Made by a program: the position numbers and the translations under genes. The notes under the pieces are model-generated. The model ran no database searches. It saw only the letters and a list, made by a program, of their open reading frames with translations, and was not told where the DNA came from. Shown in pieces: positions 1 through 15,151 of a stretch of 64,000 bases of DNA (positions within the stretch are counted from its first letter, which is position 1; each line of letters starts with the position of its first letter). Origin of the DNA: Saccoglossus kowalevskii (lineage: Eukaryota > Hemichordata > Enteropneusta > Harrimaniidae); NCBI RefSeq assembly GCF_000003605.2, contig NW_003124895.1, positions 519,319 to 583,318 of the forward strand, written 5' to 3'.

Positions 1-901
1 ATCGTCTTCTTGGTGTACATGCATATTTTCAATTATTCCCTTCTATATGATAATAATTATTATCCCGTCCGTATGGCCACTGTCTGCATTGATAATACTG
101 ATAATAATCATTTCATTCTTTTCAGTTATTCACATATGCGATTGAAACTGGGTGTTTCGATAAATTAAGGATTTGTTAATTAACACTAGAAAATAATGCA
201 GAAATCACTATGATTCATTTTTTTGTGTTCGCACTACCTGGCCACTGGCCATTATAATGCATTGATGCATCTCTTATTAATCTAGAGTAGTGTTATTCGT
301 TAATGACTGAGAACTCATTCATTATTGGTATAACTGCTGATTACCATGCCACGCTCCTGCACTTTATCATCCCAATTATTTGTATACAGTTGGAATATTC
401 ACATAATCATGACGTCATACTTGATTGAGTGTAGTGATGGTGTGTGGTGTTAGTGCTGTATCTGGATTTCTACCTTATTTCAAGAGAGCTGACGTTTTTT
501 TTTTCAAAACGAAGTAGTTTTCCCAAAGACTCAGCTGTTTGTCACGCCTTTGCACATTTCTAAACTTCATAATGTATGATAATTGGTGGATTACGATTCA
601 GAGAGAGCACTGTCACGTCGAGCTATGCAACGATTCCCGATTTCTTGCATATTTTAAGGTCCTCGTTTCAATCTATTTTTTTAACAACTTCATTGTGACA
701 CAATTTCAGTTATTGTAATAACGATACCCGGTTAAACGCTATCACTTGATTCTTAACATTTCTTGATTTCACAATAACGAATAAATTATATCCAAGGTAA
801 CACACTTGATTGTACGTTACCTTTTCAATCATGTCACCACATGCGTTATATTGCAGAGTTATAATGAGAGTATATGCTAGTCATTTCTGCACTTGGTTCT
901 C

Positions 902-978
<77 letters not shown>
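902..978 (+). repeat. (AAGT)n microsatellite
   Basis: About 19 perfect tandem copies of AAGT. Read on the + strand every unit boundary forms GTAAGT, the consensus 5' splice site. Confidence 0.98.
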
Positions 979-3900
979 GGTCTATGGTATTGCAAATAAA
1001 TTAATCTGTTAATTACCGATAGTGAATTCGCTAGTTTAAGAGAGCTCGTGAAACTTGATTACTTTTCTTGCAACATGAAGGGTAATGAGTTTGAACATTA
1101 TGCTCTGTCAGTCATTGCAGTAATGTTCTCTTTTCTCCCATGCATTTTACTGCCAGAACTAATATTGCAAACAATTAGGGGGATGTATCTGTCAACACAA
1201 TGTTCACAATGCTCTGTGTTGTACCTGTCATACTGTAATACTGAGAGTAACGTTATCTCGGTGGTCATGGTACCAATAATAACAATGGATTAAGAACGTT
1301 ACCAGATGTATGAGCAAATTAAGTTGGGGCAGATATATGAATGTATACTATTCCACCTCATTTTAGAAATTACCTTTTTTATTACTCTACACTTTGTTGT
1401 CTTCATTTGATTGTCAGTGTTATTACTCGTAATTAAAGCAATCAAAGAGTATTTGAGAATCGACAAATTCATGTCAATTACATTTGCTTATGGCTTCGGC
1501 TCTGTCTAACCGGATAATGTCACTGAGATAGTGGGTTCGACATCAACTATTGATACTCGATTGCTCTGCAACTCAATGACCTGGCTTCCCTACTTTACCA
1601 TAACTGCTTTACAAATCGTTATCATATGAAATATATATACTTATGTTTCGACTATATGTATGCGTGTAACTTTGTCTTGAGCAGAACCTCTACTTGCTAA
1701 ATCATGCTTTGTATCATCAGATACAAGAATGTCTATGCGTTTCATGCAATTCACGACTTCACGATTGAGTTCATTGTGTTTGCCATTACAAGTTGAGAAA
1801 GAGTTAGCGCCCTGTTAAGATAATTGTATTGATAAGGATCTGATTGTTTGTTAGTGTTCTGATAACAACTAATTAGTATTTTAATACAGTTACGGTAATT
1901 AATTGTTATCGTCTGTGACTTTAGGGATGTTACATTCTTGTTTATATAATATTTCTCCAATTTGCTCAAAAACTACACCGTGCATGTGGAGATTGTCGCA
2001 CATTAGTTAACACTGTCCAGGTAGAACTGTTTCACTTGAAATATGAAGCTTTTCTTTATAGCCTGTGGGACTATTTGAAATAAATCCGATGAATAAGTTA
2101 TGTTTTATACCGTCCTGGAACATAAAAAAACACCCCCTAGAGGTCATTGTAAATCTATTTCAAAAGTTGATTAATGAAGTGTTTTTTGTTATTAATGGTC
2201 AATTAGAATGGTGTGTTTTATATTTGTTAGCACTCCTGCATTACCATAATAATTACAATTTCGTTTCATGTCTCTGGTAAGAAAATTATGGTCTCTATTT
2301 CTATTTCCATGTGAGTCTTAAAAGACTAAATGTACGCGCCAAACTAAAATGGCTAATTTGGAGATCTCATTAAAATTGTGATCTGTTATGACAGCTAAAT
2401 TAACCCCCGAAAAAATATGATTCGATCACACGAAATTATTCATTCTCTGTGTGCTTTGTATGCATCAATGAATTTCCATTTACAGTTTCGCTTTTGTCAT
2501 CACTGGACCATGACTGTTCGTGTTTCTGTATGCGATGATGACAGATTCGTGGTCTCGTAATGTGAACAGCCTTAACATGCGTAGAGTTATGCTCATCACT
2601 CACACATACGCATACACACACCTAAGTTCTAGTCATTGTTGTTTCTAAAGGTTGGGTGTTATTATTGATGTATGTAGGAATGATTCATTATCATCGTCTC
2701 ATGCCACCTGCCTATTCCCTCGGGACTTGAGTCACCAGAGAAAAGTCATAACAGTACAAGTGACGTCTTCATGACAAATATGTATTTATGAATGTACTTT
2801 AAGGCCACCAGATCACGATAAGGATAAGAAACAGAGACAGAAAAAGAAAGGGACCTAGAGTAATAGAGAAAAAAACAAACTAGTGTTTCATTTTTCACCA
2901 GTCATCGCAGCCACTGTGACACGGTGACGGGTAAGATTCCGGGCCATTTGCACCCAAGTTCTATACTGCGATCGGGAGATGATGATTCCAGGAATACATT
3001 ACGACTGGTACTTTCACCATTGCATAGCTGAAACCGCTGGGTCTAGCAAACTTTATTAAATTCAATTAAGATGTACTGTGTGGTTTCTAACATGATGTGC
3101 TCACTCTCTTTGCCTGTCACGGATTAGTTAGGGTCAGGTTACGCTCACTATACCAGTAAAGGTTCCCACAAACTTATACTGACTTCAGCAGCACTAGTTG
3201 TTACATATTCCTGCATAAAAGAAACTGACATGTTTTATCACAGTTTATCTCCCTTTATTTTTACGTTTTAAATACATTGTTTATGACGATTAGACATTCG
3301 CGTTCCTACATTTGTATATCGATACATACATTTAGAGTGTTATTTCCATTTGCATGTTTATTTCCACGACGGGAAATGTATGTATGAATCATCAAGCCAT
3401 CTATCACTTTGTAAATTGGACTTGGCATGAATAGAGTATGAAATTATACGCTGAGGTAAGCCATAAAATATTTATAGGATAGAAATATAATGTTCTATTT
3501 TGATTTGAAATGACCCTAGGCAGAGTTCTTGCACACATTCTGATTTCACACAACACACAATTATCCTGTATATATTTTGACAATCATGCTATCAACGACC
3601 TTACCCTCAGTCGGCATTTCCTCATCCATCTCCTTACACCTTTATATAGGGCCGGTATTTGTTTGAAAATAGCTACTTCAGTAAAGTATTGCGCTTTGAA
3701 TGTGTGATGAATCAGATTCTAAAAATAGAACCTCATCTGCGACACACCATGATGGGATTGTTTTGCACTAATCGTGTGTGAATCTATTAATAGATGTTGG
3801 CTAAGTTGGCATTGAAATGGAAACTTTATAATTCATCACACGTATCATATTACTGAACTCTTGACGCTTAAGGCATATTATCGAGTAAAGTGGCCTTCAG

Positions 3901-6900
3901 GTATATGCAGGTAAACATTCCAATCCTGAAATGATATCATTGTGTTATTATATTTATATGTACACATTGCTGAACCACGCTACAATTTATAGTGTAGTGT
4001 ATGCGACATACGCCAAGTTGTGCCAATGCTTTCACGGATACAGGTTAAGGTGCTTACTAGTAGACGCTATTGGCTTCTGACCTTGTTTGGGAGTTCGCAA
4101 AACCAACTAATGTGAAAGTATTTATTATAACAAATTTGTTATTTAGAATATTTTTGTAACAAATAATAAATTCAAAGGTCGAAATGTGATGCTAAATTCA
4201 AATGTCACGTTTTTATAGACTCAGTGTTGAAAAACGCTACCCCTACTGTTCATAATTGGATGATCATTCCCAGCGTCAAACACGCACAATATACGTATCA
4301 TTTGATCATTAGTGGGGGTGATCAGATTGGTTGGTGGTACACACATACGCCAAGGTCTTTCACATGAATGATATATTAACTTTACAAATCTGTTTATGGT
4401 TTACTCAGTTTGTCGTCTGCTACTTTCTCAGTGGTGATTGATATTCATATGCATATTCCATGGCTGTAGCGTTCTACACTGCGCATCATTAATCCTATTC
4501 TCGGGGGCGGACATTTTCACCGCCTGGCAACCATCACGGTGAAAACCAATGCCGAAAATCACAGCAATTTTGGAAGGTATTATGGAATATTATTTCAGAA
4601 AAACGATTGGAAGTGTGATGAAACAGCTAATATGAAAATTCTATAATATAATAAATATAATATAAATTATATTAATATTATTTTACATGTATGCACACAT
4701 GGTTAGCTGTATACTCAATATAGTAAATGATATGATGCCGTTTTCACGTTTATGAGCAATGATGCTTAAAAATACATTAGGTTGACATAGATTATTTGTA
4801 ATTCAATGTGCTATACACTACCATTGGCTTACACTTTCTAGGTTGATGTAATGATAATGTCAACCAAGTCCCCACGCATTGTGTTATGGCTGTTAACTAT
4901 TTAACGTTTCTGTGCTTTCTTGATACATGAAATTTCTATTCGATCTTATTGCGTATAATAGTGGTCATAGTGGATGAAAGTAATCCCATTTTGTACACTG
5001 CGTGGACAAGTAGTGTGAAGTAGCTTCAGATAAATATTTAGTTAGTTAGGCTATGAAGGTTTCTGAAAACGGTGACGTTTGGTACAGTTTGACCTTCCCG
5101 TAACAGACAGCCGTTTAGTACTTTTATCAGACACGGACTCGCATTTCTGTGAAGGCGACGCTGATAGCTTAAAACCCTTGGATGGAAAGTAATATCTATC
5201 GCGACACGTTATCAACTTCTCCATGGAAATACACTGGTGTGGCCTGTAATAGCCAGCTGTAGTTCAGATAAATAGATGGCTGTGTCAATGTGCAATCGGG
5301 TATTAGATTCCAACCAATCAAATATTTAAATGCATGTTGTTATGATAAATTAATCTTTAACACAAAAGAACGATACCTGTACGATGAATTGATTAATTGC
5401 ATCACGTATTCATTTTACTCTTACTGGTATGTAATTGTATAATTTGTTGTTTAATAAAAAAACTCTTTGGAGGCAGTGGTAATAACGCTTTGTGAAAACA
5501 TTTAAAAATAAAAATAAAATAAAATATATGTAATTTTTTTTTTCATTTGTTGAAGTGTGCATTAATTCACTCGTACTATTAAAGTGTTTTAATATGGTCT
5601 TCCGAAGCCCGAAGGAGTTCATTACTGAAGGCATTTGCAAATAAGGTGAAAGCTTGTTACATTTGTGATAGATCGTACGTCAGTAATGGTAAAGCGTCAA
5701 TCGTGGACATGTGTCATTGATAATGGCACCCGGTCTGGTTTATTATAAAAAAGTCTCACATCCATGGAAATCAATTGGACTCGTTGGTGCGGTTGGATGA
5801 ACTTCACTCAGTTTTCGTTGAATTTGTACCTAATTATTGACAAGTTGAGGAACCGTATTCATCTAGTTCTGCTCACTTTTATAAACAGATACCAATCTTG
5901 TCCATCTACAATCTACAAGTCATGCAAATGGATATTGCATCATAACACATTTATATGTGTTAGCCTATGCTGCGTTCAAATTGAATGATGTGAGCACCCC
6001 ATGCTTTGTCTTATCCAGGGACAGTGATATATAGGTTTATAGAGATACTTACATGAAATAGTTTGTTCGTCCACTGTTTCTGACTTTCCCGTTGCAGGTA
6101 ATACAGTGAACCTTAAATATCCATTCGCCAGTTGTTGTAAGTTTCCAAATATTCAACGTAATGGTGTATATACACCTGTGTTATCACATAATTAGTGCAA
6201 AGAAATACGAGCATCCGACGTCCTTGATTGAACTTAGACGTTACAAGAACTAGATTGCCTTCACCAATTGTTAAATGAATGACATGATATTTATTCACCG
6301 AGGGTAATATATAATACATTCATTGATGGTGTTATAAGATGTAGACCTTTCCCGGGCGCCACGATTCCTATGTATCTCAGAGCGAAAGTAATCTTTATAA
6401 CTGAGACTGTATTGGCCAATCGTATCTAAGAAATTGATTTCCATCAATTGTCGATACTTTTTGGTTCGAATCCATTGAACGAAGTAACAGTTCAGAAATA
6501 TCGATGTTTGCAAATAGATGACTATTAAACATGTAGGCATATTGACTGTTGTCCCTTTTTACACAATGGTCGTGTGAAGAATAATGAACATCGATCGATA
6601 AAAACATGAATGCCGTCGCTGAGTTGTGTCAAGGAATTATAATGCGAATGTCAAAGGAATTGAGAATAATCTATGAATTATTGATTATTACGAGTAAAAA
6701 GAGCTTTCTGATATTCTGCCCCCGAACAGAAGGTTGACAATAGTATTTCTAAAAATCCATATATATTATTCTGATTCCTGTTAAGCGTTAATCGGTATTA
6801 CAGTGACATTGTCACATGTTTTAAAGCAACGTTGTAAAACATCTGCCCCTCTGACTATAGTAGTTATAATTTAAAAAAAAAGTACACGTGTATTCATTGC

Positions 6901-8410
6901 GAAAACAGTTAAAATTCAAAATAATTTACAATCGTGTGATTACAATTGCCATACGCGTCCCGCATCTCTGTATGGGGGTTGTGTGCCACAACAGCCATAC
7001 ATAATATACAAATATCTAAATCGCCCTTATTTGAGTGTGGTACAAGTGACACATTCAAGTGAAGGTAGTTGAGAAGATATTAAATAGTATTTACTTGCAA
7101 CGTATTGTAAGCTGTACACATGTATGTTGGGGTGCACCCTGCATGATTAACGAATGTATATAGCAATAGTATCAGTGATATGTATTTCATCATATCCCTT
7201 CTTATATGAATAGATATGTGCTTTTGGCGATACGAGGTACGTTCAGAAGATAAATGGTACACATGTTTCTGAGTAATGTGTAATTAAACCTGCCCCACAT
7301 CAACTATACAGATTCACGTGTATTGTATGTATATTAACAGCTTAACGTCTGGTACTCGTGTTGCGTGGACAAGACTTATAATATCCTAATCTAATCTATA
7401 ATCTATGTCGTCCGTGATAATTACGTCATTATCACAGCAATACATGCACAATTAAACAGAACATTAAATGATGGATTTCGAAAGAGTATTCCTATATATG
7501 CGTACACATAATTTGATTTGCCAAGTTCTATACGTCGCTCGCTAGGGTCTCGTGTCGAGCGCTACGCGGTGTACGCGGTGTGGCGACTGTAGCGCTGCTA
7601 GTCTACTCGAATCAGTACGTTCTCAATTAGTAACAGGGTGAAGTGTTGAGCGTTAGCGTACAACTGCATATGCATTATTATTGCCTTAGTCTCACGCGTG
7701 TCTGGGGTTGATGAACTATGCCACGAGTGCCACGACCAGTTTAAAGTTTGGTAATGGAATGTATACAATACTGTTACCATTTAAGTCATCTCGCACATCA
7801 AACTCGTAAATTGCATTCTCAGTGCGATTTTATTTTACATGGATTCAATTCAATTCGATTTAAATTTCATTTCGTTGACAGCCTCGAGAACGTACGTCGA
7901 AGTGGACATAGTTAAAATAAGTGCCAATGCTACTCGATAATATTATTTTATGTCAAATAAAACATGTACAAGTAGAATGCGCAAGGTTGTAGGTTGCCAT
8001 GCATTAGGAAGCTACTTCACTACATTCCCATTGCTTATAATGCACTCATCCCTTATTGCTTCTATCAATAATCGTATAACGGTGCCTCCTGTTACTAGTA
8101 AATATAGCTAATACGATGACGCATTTATCAGTGCGTTCTACGGATTTGATTGGCAACCCGCGTTTTCAGAAACAGGATTCTATCTTGGCCCGTGAATAAA
8201 TCGATATGCAATAAAACAATGCCGGACTGAATCTGCTTTTCACGGCTGCGCAAACTACGTTGCAAAGTGATCCTATCAGTTGACACGGTAATCAGACGTC
8301 AAAATATTCCCAGTCGTATTTATCACGTGATTGTTAGGATTAGGGGTTGTCTGACCAAGCAATCGCGTGATTATAATTGACCATTGTATGTGCTCTGATT
8401 TCATAGCAAC

Positions 8411-8422
8411 GGGGGGGGGGGG
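8411..8422 (+). repeat. G12 homopolymer
   Basis: Twelve consecutive G residues in AT-rich DNA; likely length-polymorphic. Confidence 0.95.
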
Positions 8423-11400
8423 AATTGTCGTATACGCGATTCCCAATTATGAAGCCAGCGTGCTTAAGTCCCGTATGTAGGACATTTAATGATCGGCTAA
8501 GGGAATCGTAACTCATTTGATGAAAAATATAGTCATTTGCATTATATCACATTACGTAATCGTAAAATTGTTATTATATGCCGATAAGAGTCTGGGTCAA
8601 CACATTCGTGTTTGTTTAATATTCGTACTAGTACATGAAGCTCCAAAGTGATCGATCTTTCACTTAACCTCGACTCCTCAGTTTTTGACGTCAGCCTGAT
8701 GATCCTGATACGTGGAATCGTAAAACTGTTAACCTGTTAACATATCGAAGTCTCGTAAGATTGTTCCACATTTTTCCCGGAGAAATGATAATCATGATAT
8801 AAAATGAATTAACAGATATAAATATATCTGCTTGCAAGCAATCTGACATTGAAGTAAGGAATGTTTTGATAAAAAAGAAATTTCATCCTATCAATCTACA
8901 ATGATAAAAAAATATCACTGCCATAAGTATAAAAAACAAATTCACTATTTTTTACGAGCATATTTTATTGACCACATAACTGTAAAATAACGTAAAGTGT
9001 ACACATAGCGCATTTTAGAAACAATAAAAATCCCGACCGAATTCTGCTTCCCGTGGCATTCATGGAACAAAAAAGAAAAACTGTGTCAGGTTTATAATGA
9101 CACCACAGGCTTTTATACAAAGGCTTGTCTGCTTTGTTGTTGTATTGTTTTGTGTTTAATGAGACGGCCTCGTATTATACTTGCTTACTATTAAATAGAC
9201 TATCAGAATTATTTCAGGATTATAGTAACATTTCTCTGTCCTTGTCAACTTAACGATTGGGAGATGGAATGATTTCGACAGACTGAGAGTATGATATCAA
9301 CATTCTAGACTAATTATGACGGAAACTGATTTCATGTGAAACAGGTCAAGTCTCACATGTGCTATATACTCCATACCATGACGTTGGCAAGGGAACAACG
9401 CACTATTCAGCAACTACGAGTTTGTTTTTTTAATATACACATCACATTTCTGGTGATCACCTTTGCTTTCTCAGGGTGATGCGTCGTTTGTGCTTACATG
9501 CTATTATTAGCTCATCGTATTGTGCGCACGCATTGTCTGGCGTCAGCTGGCGTCCTTCGGATCTGTAGACGACGACATCTCAAAAACAGTTTTACTTGAT
9601 TTGACGAGTAAAATAGTATACACAAAACATGTTGTGGCACAGAAGCAAGAAATAATTGTATTCTCACTATCATGTGTAAGATAAGGTGTATCATACATGA
9701 TTAAATTTTGTGATTACAAATAATTATTTCGACTGTTATATTTATCAGAACAGTCCGGAAGACAAACGACCACGCCACAATGCTTAGGTTGTGCGTTTAT
9801 ATGAAGAATATTGGAGTAAAAAAACATCTAAAGGCGGGGGAGGGTCACATTTAGAACACCTCTATAGAAAGGTCATGGACAAATAAGGGTGTGAAACACG
9901 CAAGTGGATGATAAGGTCGGCGATCTTGGCATCATGAATACTGATTGAATTTGTTTGGGGGAGGGGTACAAGTTTATGAAAGTATAATTCTACATTAACG
10001 ACTTATTAGCCCCTGTTCAATTCGAGACTTAGTATCATATGAGGATTGATAGTTGGATGTGCCCCTCCCCCTAGCAATCACGACGCCGTCCATATCACAG
10101 CAACCAGTTAAACAATTTGTGTTGTTTCTCTCCACCTGTATAGTTCGCCATGTTAGTACCGGTGTTTAGGGGATATCATGTGACCGCATTAATATGCACA
10201 AATGTCATTCTGAGCTAGCTACTACCAAATAATTGTCGACAACGTTGATGATGATGAGTGATAGTGGACATTTCCTTAGCAACCATTGCCACGTCCATAA
10301 TATCTAGTTATAAACATTACTTTTTAGGTCCGTTGTCATCCGGAATTTGTTTTAGCCTATGACGAAATAAAAAAAAAGTATAAATGTTGTGTTTTAAGCA
10401 AGCTATTGTAGCAATGGATATTTACAATATTGATGGCGAGTGTTAGGTGGACATGTAATTAGCAAAAATGACCACAAAATTGTCAACCAGTATAAAGCTT
10501 AACATTACCATTAAGTTATTCATCGTTTATTTAAGTTTATCGTCCACCTATTAAACATTGTTTATTTCTTCTGAAAATCCGCTATATGTCTAGCAATATA
10601 CAAAGTTGATCATATGTATCATAAACCTCTTTTTGAGAAACGAACAAAAAAGAAAAAGTCTGGCTGACTACTTATAATAATAAGATGGGGTGGAGAAGGC
10701 TGTTAAAACTGCAGTAACTACATATAGCTACCGAATGTAGTTGTCATTTTAATTAATGACACTATGCCGAACAAATAATATGAATACACCAAGTTGTCCT
10801 TTTGTACTTCAGGCAACTCAAGACCGTTGCAATAACGAGTGATCAATTGAATTTGCTGATGCGTTGTTTTTAAACATCGTTAACTAAATTGTTTTTTAAT
10901 GTTCAGTAAATTGTAAGCTAGATAGATTATTAATACACTGCCCATCATAATGACAGATGCGTATCCCTCATTGTGTCTAAAATAAGAACTGTTGCTATGT
11001 CAACTGCGTATTTGCATAACAATTCTAATCAAATGTTTATTAGGAATACATTACTGCCCGTTCATACAACATGATATCGACCACTTTGACCTAGATCCAC
11101 TCTAACGTTCGGTATATTAAGGTTTACGATTTCGCCGATGACTATTCCGATCAATTCATAAAAGACTTTATGTCCTGAAAATGTTTATATAAGCAAATTA
11201 TGACATGAATTATGAAAAAAAATATGTTCAGCTGTTGATTATATGTTGGCACAAGGTTGTTGAGTGGGATGTAGCTGTGTTATTGTTCTACTAAATATAT
11301 CTAAGCTATATGGCTGGTGATATGAACACCAGCAAACTATTCCACTCAGGTCATTGAGCATTTGTCGCAGTTGGTCCTGCGTCTTTTCACCGATGTAAAT

Positions 11401-12134
11401 TATCTTATACATTCTAACGTAAACTTTGACATTCATTCGTTCCCATTAATTAAACTAATTATTTCCTATGACGGTTGGATAAAGCTGGCAAATTGCAGGT
11501 CTGTTAGAAAAGGGTTTACACCGTGGTCACGGCTGACTGCCAAAGCTTTCAACAACGTCGAAGAATACTTATGTTTCTTGAATCTTATGATTTAAGTTAC
11601 AGCTAATGTGTATAACAACTAACCAACATAGAAACCACTCTTAAATAGTATTCTTGGTGACGTCATAATTACATCATCAAATTGCAAGTTTTCGCCATAT
11701 TTATTTTATTGTAATTCTCTTTTTTTGCGTTCCATAATTTTTCCCGTTAAAATGCGGGCGCAACACCTTGCCTGCATTTTTCTGTATTTTTGTTTCCCCA
11801 TTTATCGACAAAGTGGATATTACTTTTATTGGCTATACTTCTTGATTGCAATTGGAGCAAAATAATAATAAAAAAACTATAAAATGTCATTTGATGAACG
11901 GTGACAAAAGTGTCATTGGCTGTATATAACGTCTGGCCTTTATCAGGCCTTTATTGGTAAATGTTTCGAAAGTAGTTGAACATTGCGTATTTTAGTTGAC
12001 ACAAATAAGACACAAATAAGACTGGCTTGTGATGTCATGTAGACTTCGGTGATCCACTGTTGAATGTAATCGAAACAAAATATTACGCGTACTTGCATAT
12101 ACTATATGGTTTTTGAAGCCTGTATATGTATATG

Positions 12135-12138
<4 letters not shown>

Positions 12139-12172
<34 letters not shown>
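12139..12172. repeat. (TA)n microsatellite
   Basis: About 17 TA units, preceded by interrupted TATG repeats. Confidence 0.97.
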
Positions 12173-12176
<4 letters not shown>

Positions 12177-12261
12177 CGTGACTGATTAACTACTATTCTG
12201 TGACGACGGTTTGATATTATTACTATACATGCTCACTACTACATCCATCTTCTTGTACGAT

Positions 12262-12316
12262 ATGGCCGTGCTTAACTTGAAGGTCATTATGACCTGGCAA
12301 ATTTGAGTTCGATTCC
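12262..12316 (+). repeat. tRNA-like relic (possible SINE head)
   Basis: An A-box-like TGGCCGTGCTTAACTTGAAG is followed 40-45 bp later by a good B box, GAGTTCGATTCC. No full cloverleaf can be drawn, so it is not called a tRNA gene. Confidence 0.3.
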
Positions 12317-12329
12317 AAATCTGACCAAT

Positions 12330-13147
12330 TTCAATCCAATGTCATCAAGATAAGAATATGTAATCCAAAGACGGTGACATTCTTGTCGTAAAACATTTCT
12401 GAGGACCACAATAATTTATTTTTTAAGATACAGACATACACACCATTTCTGAAAGTATTATTATGTTATTACACTGAATAGTTGTTCAACCAGAAATAAC
12501 AAGTTTCTATTCGGGATTACGTTGTTATTATACTTACGCATGATCTGGGATTTAGTCGTGTATAATATCATGGTACTATGGTTACAGCCGTTGCTGGGGC
12601 CCTGAATTTTGTGATGTGGAAATGAATCTGAGTAACTATTCTGCTCTGGAATGCGCATTTATTGAAATTTACACACGAGCACGATCGCATGCGTGTATTA
12701 ACTATGTGCAATTTGCGCACCTTCCTGTCTGTGTGCACGCCACACTTGTACTGTACAACAGTCATAAAATAAACGAGCTCAATTTACGGGTGATAAATTA
12801 TATAAAATTTGACAAACAGTATTATACGATATGAAAACCAGATTGACGGAACATCTCGGGGGGAAAAAAAACTTCACAAAATAACCATAACAATTTGACC
12901 CAGTTAGAGATCACCACGTTTACAATGTGCATACATTTATGGATATGATTTTTGACGTAGTTGTCATGGTGTTTATTTTTACAGACATATTCTTCAGCTG
13001 TCACACAATAGGCACAAGCTGTGAAGCTCGTTTCTCTCGATGCATCCTCGTAAATATTAATCTGAAACTGTCGGAACATACCGCACATCCAACGTAAGAT
13101 CATGTCGTACGGAATGTAACCACTGAATTTTTAATTGCTGAACAACG
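12330..13147. other. intergenic or intronic, nothing recognised
   Basis: AT-rich sequence with overlapping short frames on both strands and no domain similarity. Confidence 0.5.
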
Positions 13148-13149
13148 AG

Positions 13150-13370
13150 CAATTAGACAGGGATCTCGCTGACAGCGGAGAGCTACGAGGCTTGTTTCTC
13201 CCCTCACATAGAACTCTTCCACCGCCATTGCGTCCACCGTCCTGGTCTAAGTAACCATGGTATGGAACAATAGACGCGGGAGGAGAATGGACACTCACTA
13301 TTCGAGGGGCGATTTCAAGTCGCGCGCCTCTCGAGATCTCTCTCAACGAGATCTTGACGCCCATTTTGTC
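13150..13370. mobile_element. MITE-like foldback repeat, family 2, copy A
   Basis: The left arm (GGATCTCGCTGACAGCGGAG then AGCTACGAGGCTTG) is the imperfect inverted complement of the right arm (CTCTCAACGAGATCTTGACG then CCCATTTTG). The interior shares ATGGTATGGAACA with copy B at 48565, which has ATGGTATTTGGAACA. It is locally GC-richer than its surroundings. The short - strand frame across it is a repeat by-product. Confidence 0.65.
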
Positions 13371-13371
13371 A

Positions 13372-15080
13372 TCTCGTTTTACCTGTTTCATATTAAGATC
13401 TTGCGTTTCAAAAAAATTAATTTTTAGCGCAATGAATGCGAGACTCTGTTGTGACTACTCACTGAGTTGATATATTCATGTGAATGCAAATTATGTGTAA
13501 TCGTCAAACGCATTTGATGGCTAACAATAATTTATTCGCATGCAAATATAGTTTATTACAGGGCGATGGTTGACGCGACTGCATGTGTTCCAGAGCGTTC
13601 GCAATTATGTTAATAAACCCACGCTTTTGAGAAACCATGGGTATTCGTTTCTCCGCGTAGTGATGGATCCACACGGAGCTTACACAGTGCGACAACCACC
13701 ACTATTTAATAAAATCTGATATCCAATGGAGCAATACTGAACGTTGAGACGGCAATGCAATCATTAATAAAACTTATCACATGTTTTTAACCCCTAAAGG
13801 ACAGATATATAATGGTATTTGTTGCTGTGTAATACCGAGTATTACATTTTTTTCCCATGTTTAACTTTTTACGTTTAAACTCAATCACAACTACTTGCAT
13901 TTTGGGGGAAAAAAATGTGAAATTCACATTAATTGTGAATGTTACCACCAGTTAGTACCAGTTTGACCTTTTATATATCGTGTATTGAGTTTTCATCCTC
14001 GGACTAGTACTTCTGAATCAGAATAAACAGAACAAAACAGTATGTAAAAGGGGAATGTCAGTTTGATTACAATACAATAAATGCTTGGTGAGATAATAAT
14101 TGAAATAAGGTCAACTATATTATTCAAAATTCGACGTTTTCATTATATCGAAACAGTATGTGAACAAAATTAGAAGTTTAGACTGGACAGCAACAATGAC
14201 ACGATAACGAATTTTCGGGTAAAAAATGTCGCTAAGAAATCTAATATTTCTGCCGATTATCAAAAACGACCTGTAACTGCAAATGCCTGTCAAGTTACGC
14301 GCTTGGACGTCTTGTCTTGTCTAATAATTTGTAAGCGTAATTGCCTGAAATTGTTGTAGTTGAAAAGCTCACGGCCACGGACTTAGATTAACTTCAGAGT
14401 GGAAACTAGAATAGCGAAACGCTTTATCCAACATTTCGTCGTAAACTATAAACTATGCTTAAGAAAGAGTTGTGTATTTTTTTGTAGAGTGGAACTACAA
14501 CAAAATAAGGTCATTGTTCGCACTATGTTTCCCCTCATTTATCTATCGTCATTTATTTAGAAGAGCAGATACTTTAATGGCTTTTAAAGGAAAAACAGTA
14601 TAATCCTAATTGTTTTTTCTCTCAGTACATGTTCTAACATGTCTCTCTAGACGTTTTTCTTTTCTATTCTGAAAATTGGTTTTGATTAATTGATACACGA
14701 TTGTATTTCTCGGATTTTCAAACATTATCTTAAGCTTAAGGGAAGTGTGTTATGCACGTACTACAACTATATGCTCTATCTGCCGCAAATCTTGAGCACC
14801 CAGTGTATGTAGGTTAACACTTACCAAACAAATATGATGACATTCTAGTAACATTCTAACAGATTTGTCCCCTTAAATTATCATTAGTGTTTATTGCCAA
14901 TTATTATTTTTCTTACTCGAAAGTAGTACATCAAAATCAATTGTGAATGAGATTTAATGCATCCTAATTGTGCACTGTGTATTTGTGAGACGCACGTTAT
15001 CCCCTATCAACTCAAATGACAACGCGATGCTGTTTGCACACAATTCTCGAAATCAGTGTTGCAAAGCATCACGGATAAAA
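13372..15080. other. intergenic or intronic, nothing recognised
   Basis: AT-rich; only short chance frames. Confidence 0.5.
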
Positions 15081-15082
15081 AA

Positions 15083-15123
15083 ACGTTCGGCGCATCATCT
15101 GTGAGCCGAGTATCGCCGAACGT
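15083..15123. repeat. perfect 10-bp inverted repeat
   Basis: ACGTTCGGCG at 15083-15092 and CGCCGAACGT at 15114-15123, loop 21 bp. It is followed by a second short inverted repeat (ACGTGGT / ACCACGT, 15125-15150) just before a foldback element. Confidence 0.85.
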
Positions 15124-15151
15124 ATACGTGGTTTGATTTAAATACCACGTG

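Larger units (their letters stand above)
1..12260. other. gene-empty AT-rich tract
   Basis: All open frames are short (under 90 codons), lack recognisable domains and have no consistent splice context. Contents are simple repeats and one weak tRNA-like relic at about 1493-1540 (a GGGTTCGACATC B-box-like string). I see no gene. Confidence 0.6.

Noticed and set aside
1493-1540. Possible tRNA gene with GGGTTCGACATC
   Set aside because: Only a B-box-like string is good; no matching acceptor or D arm could be drawn.
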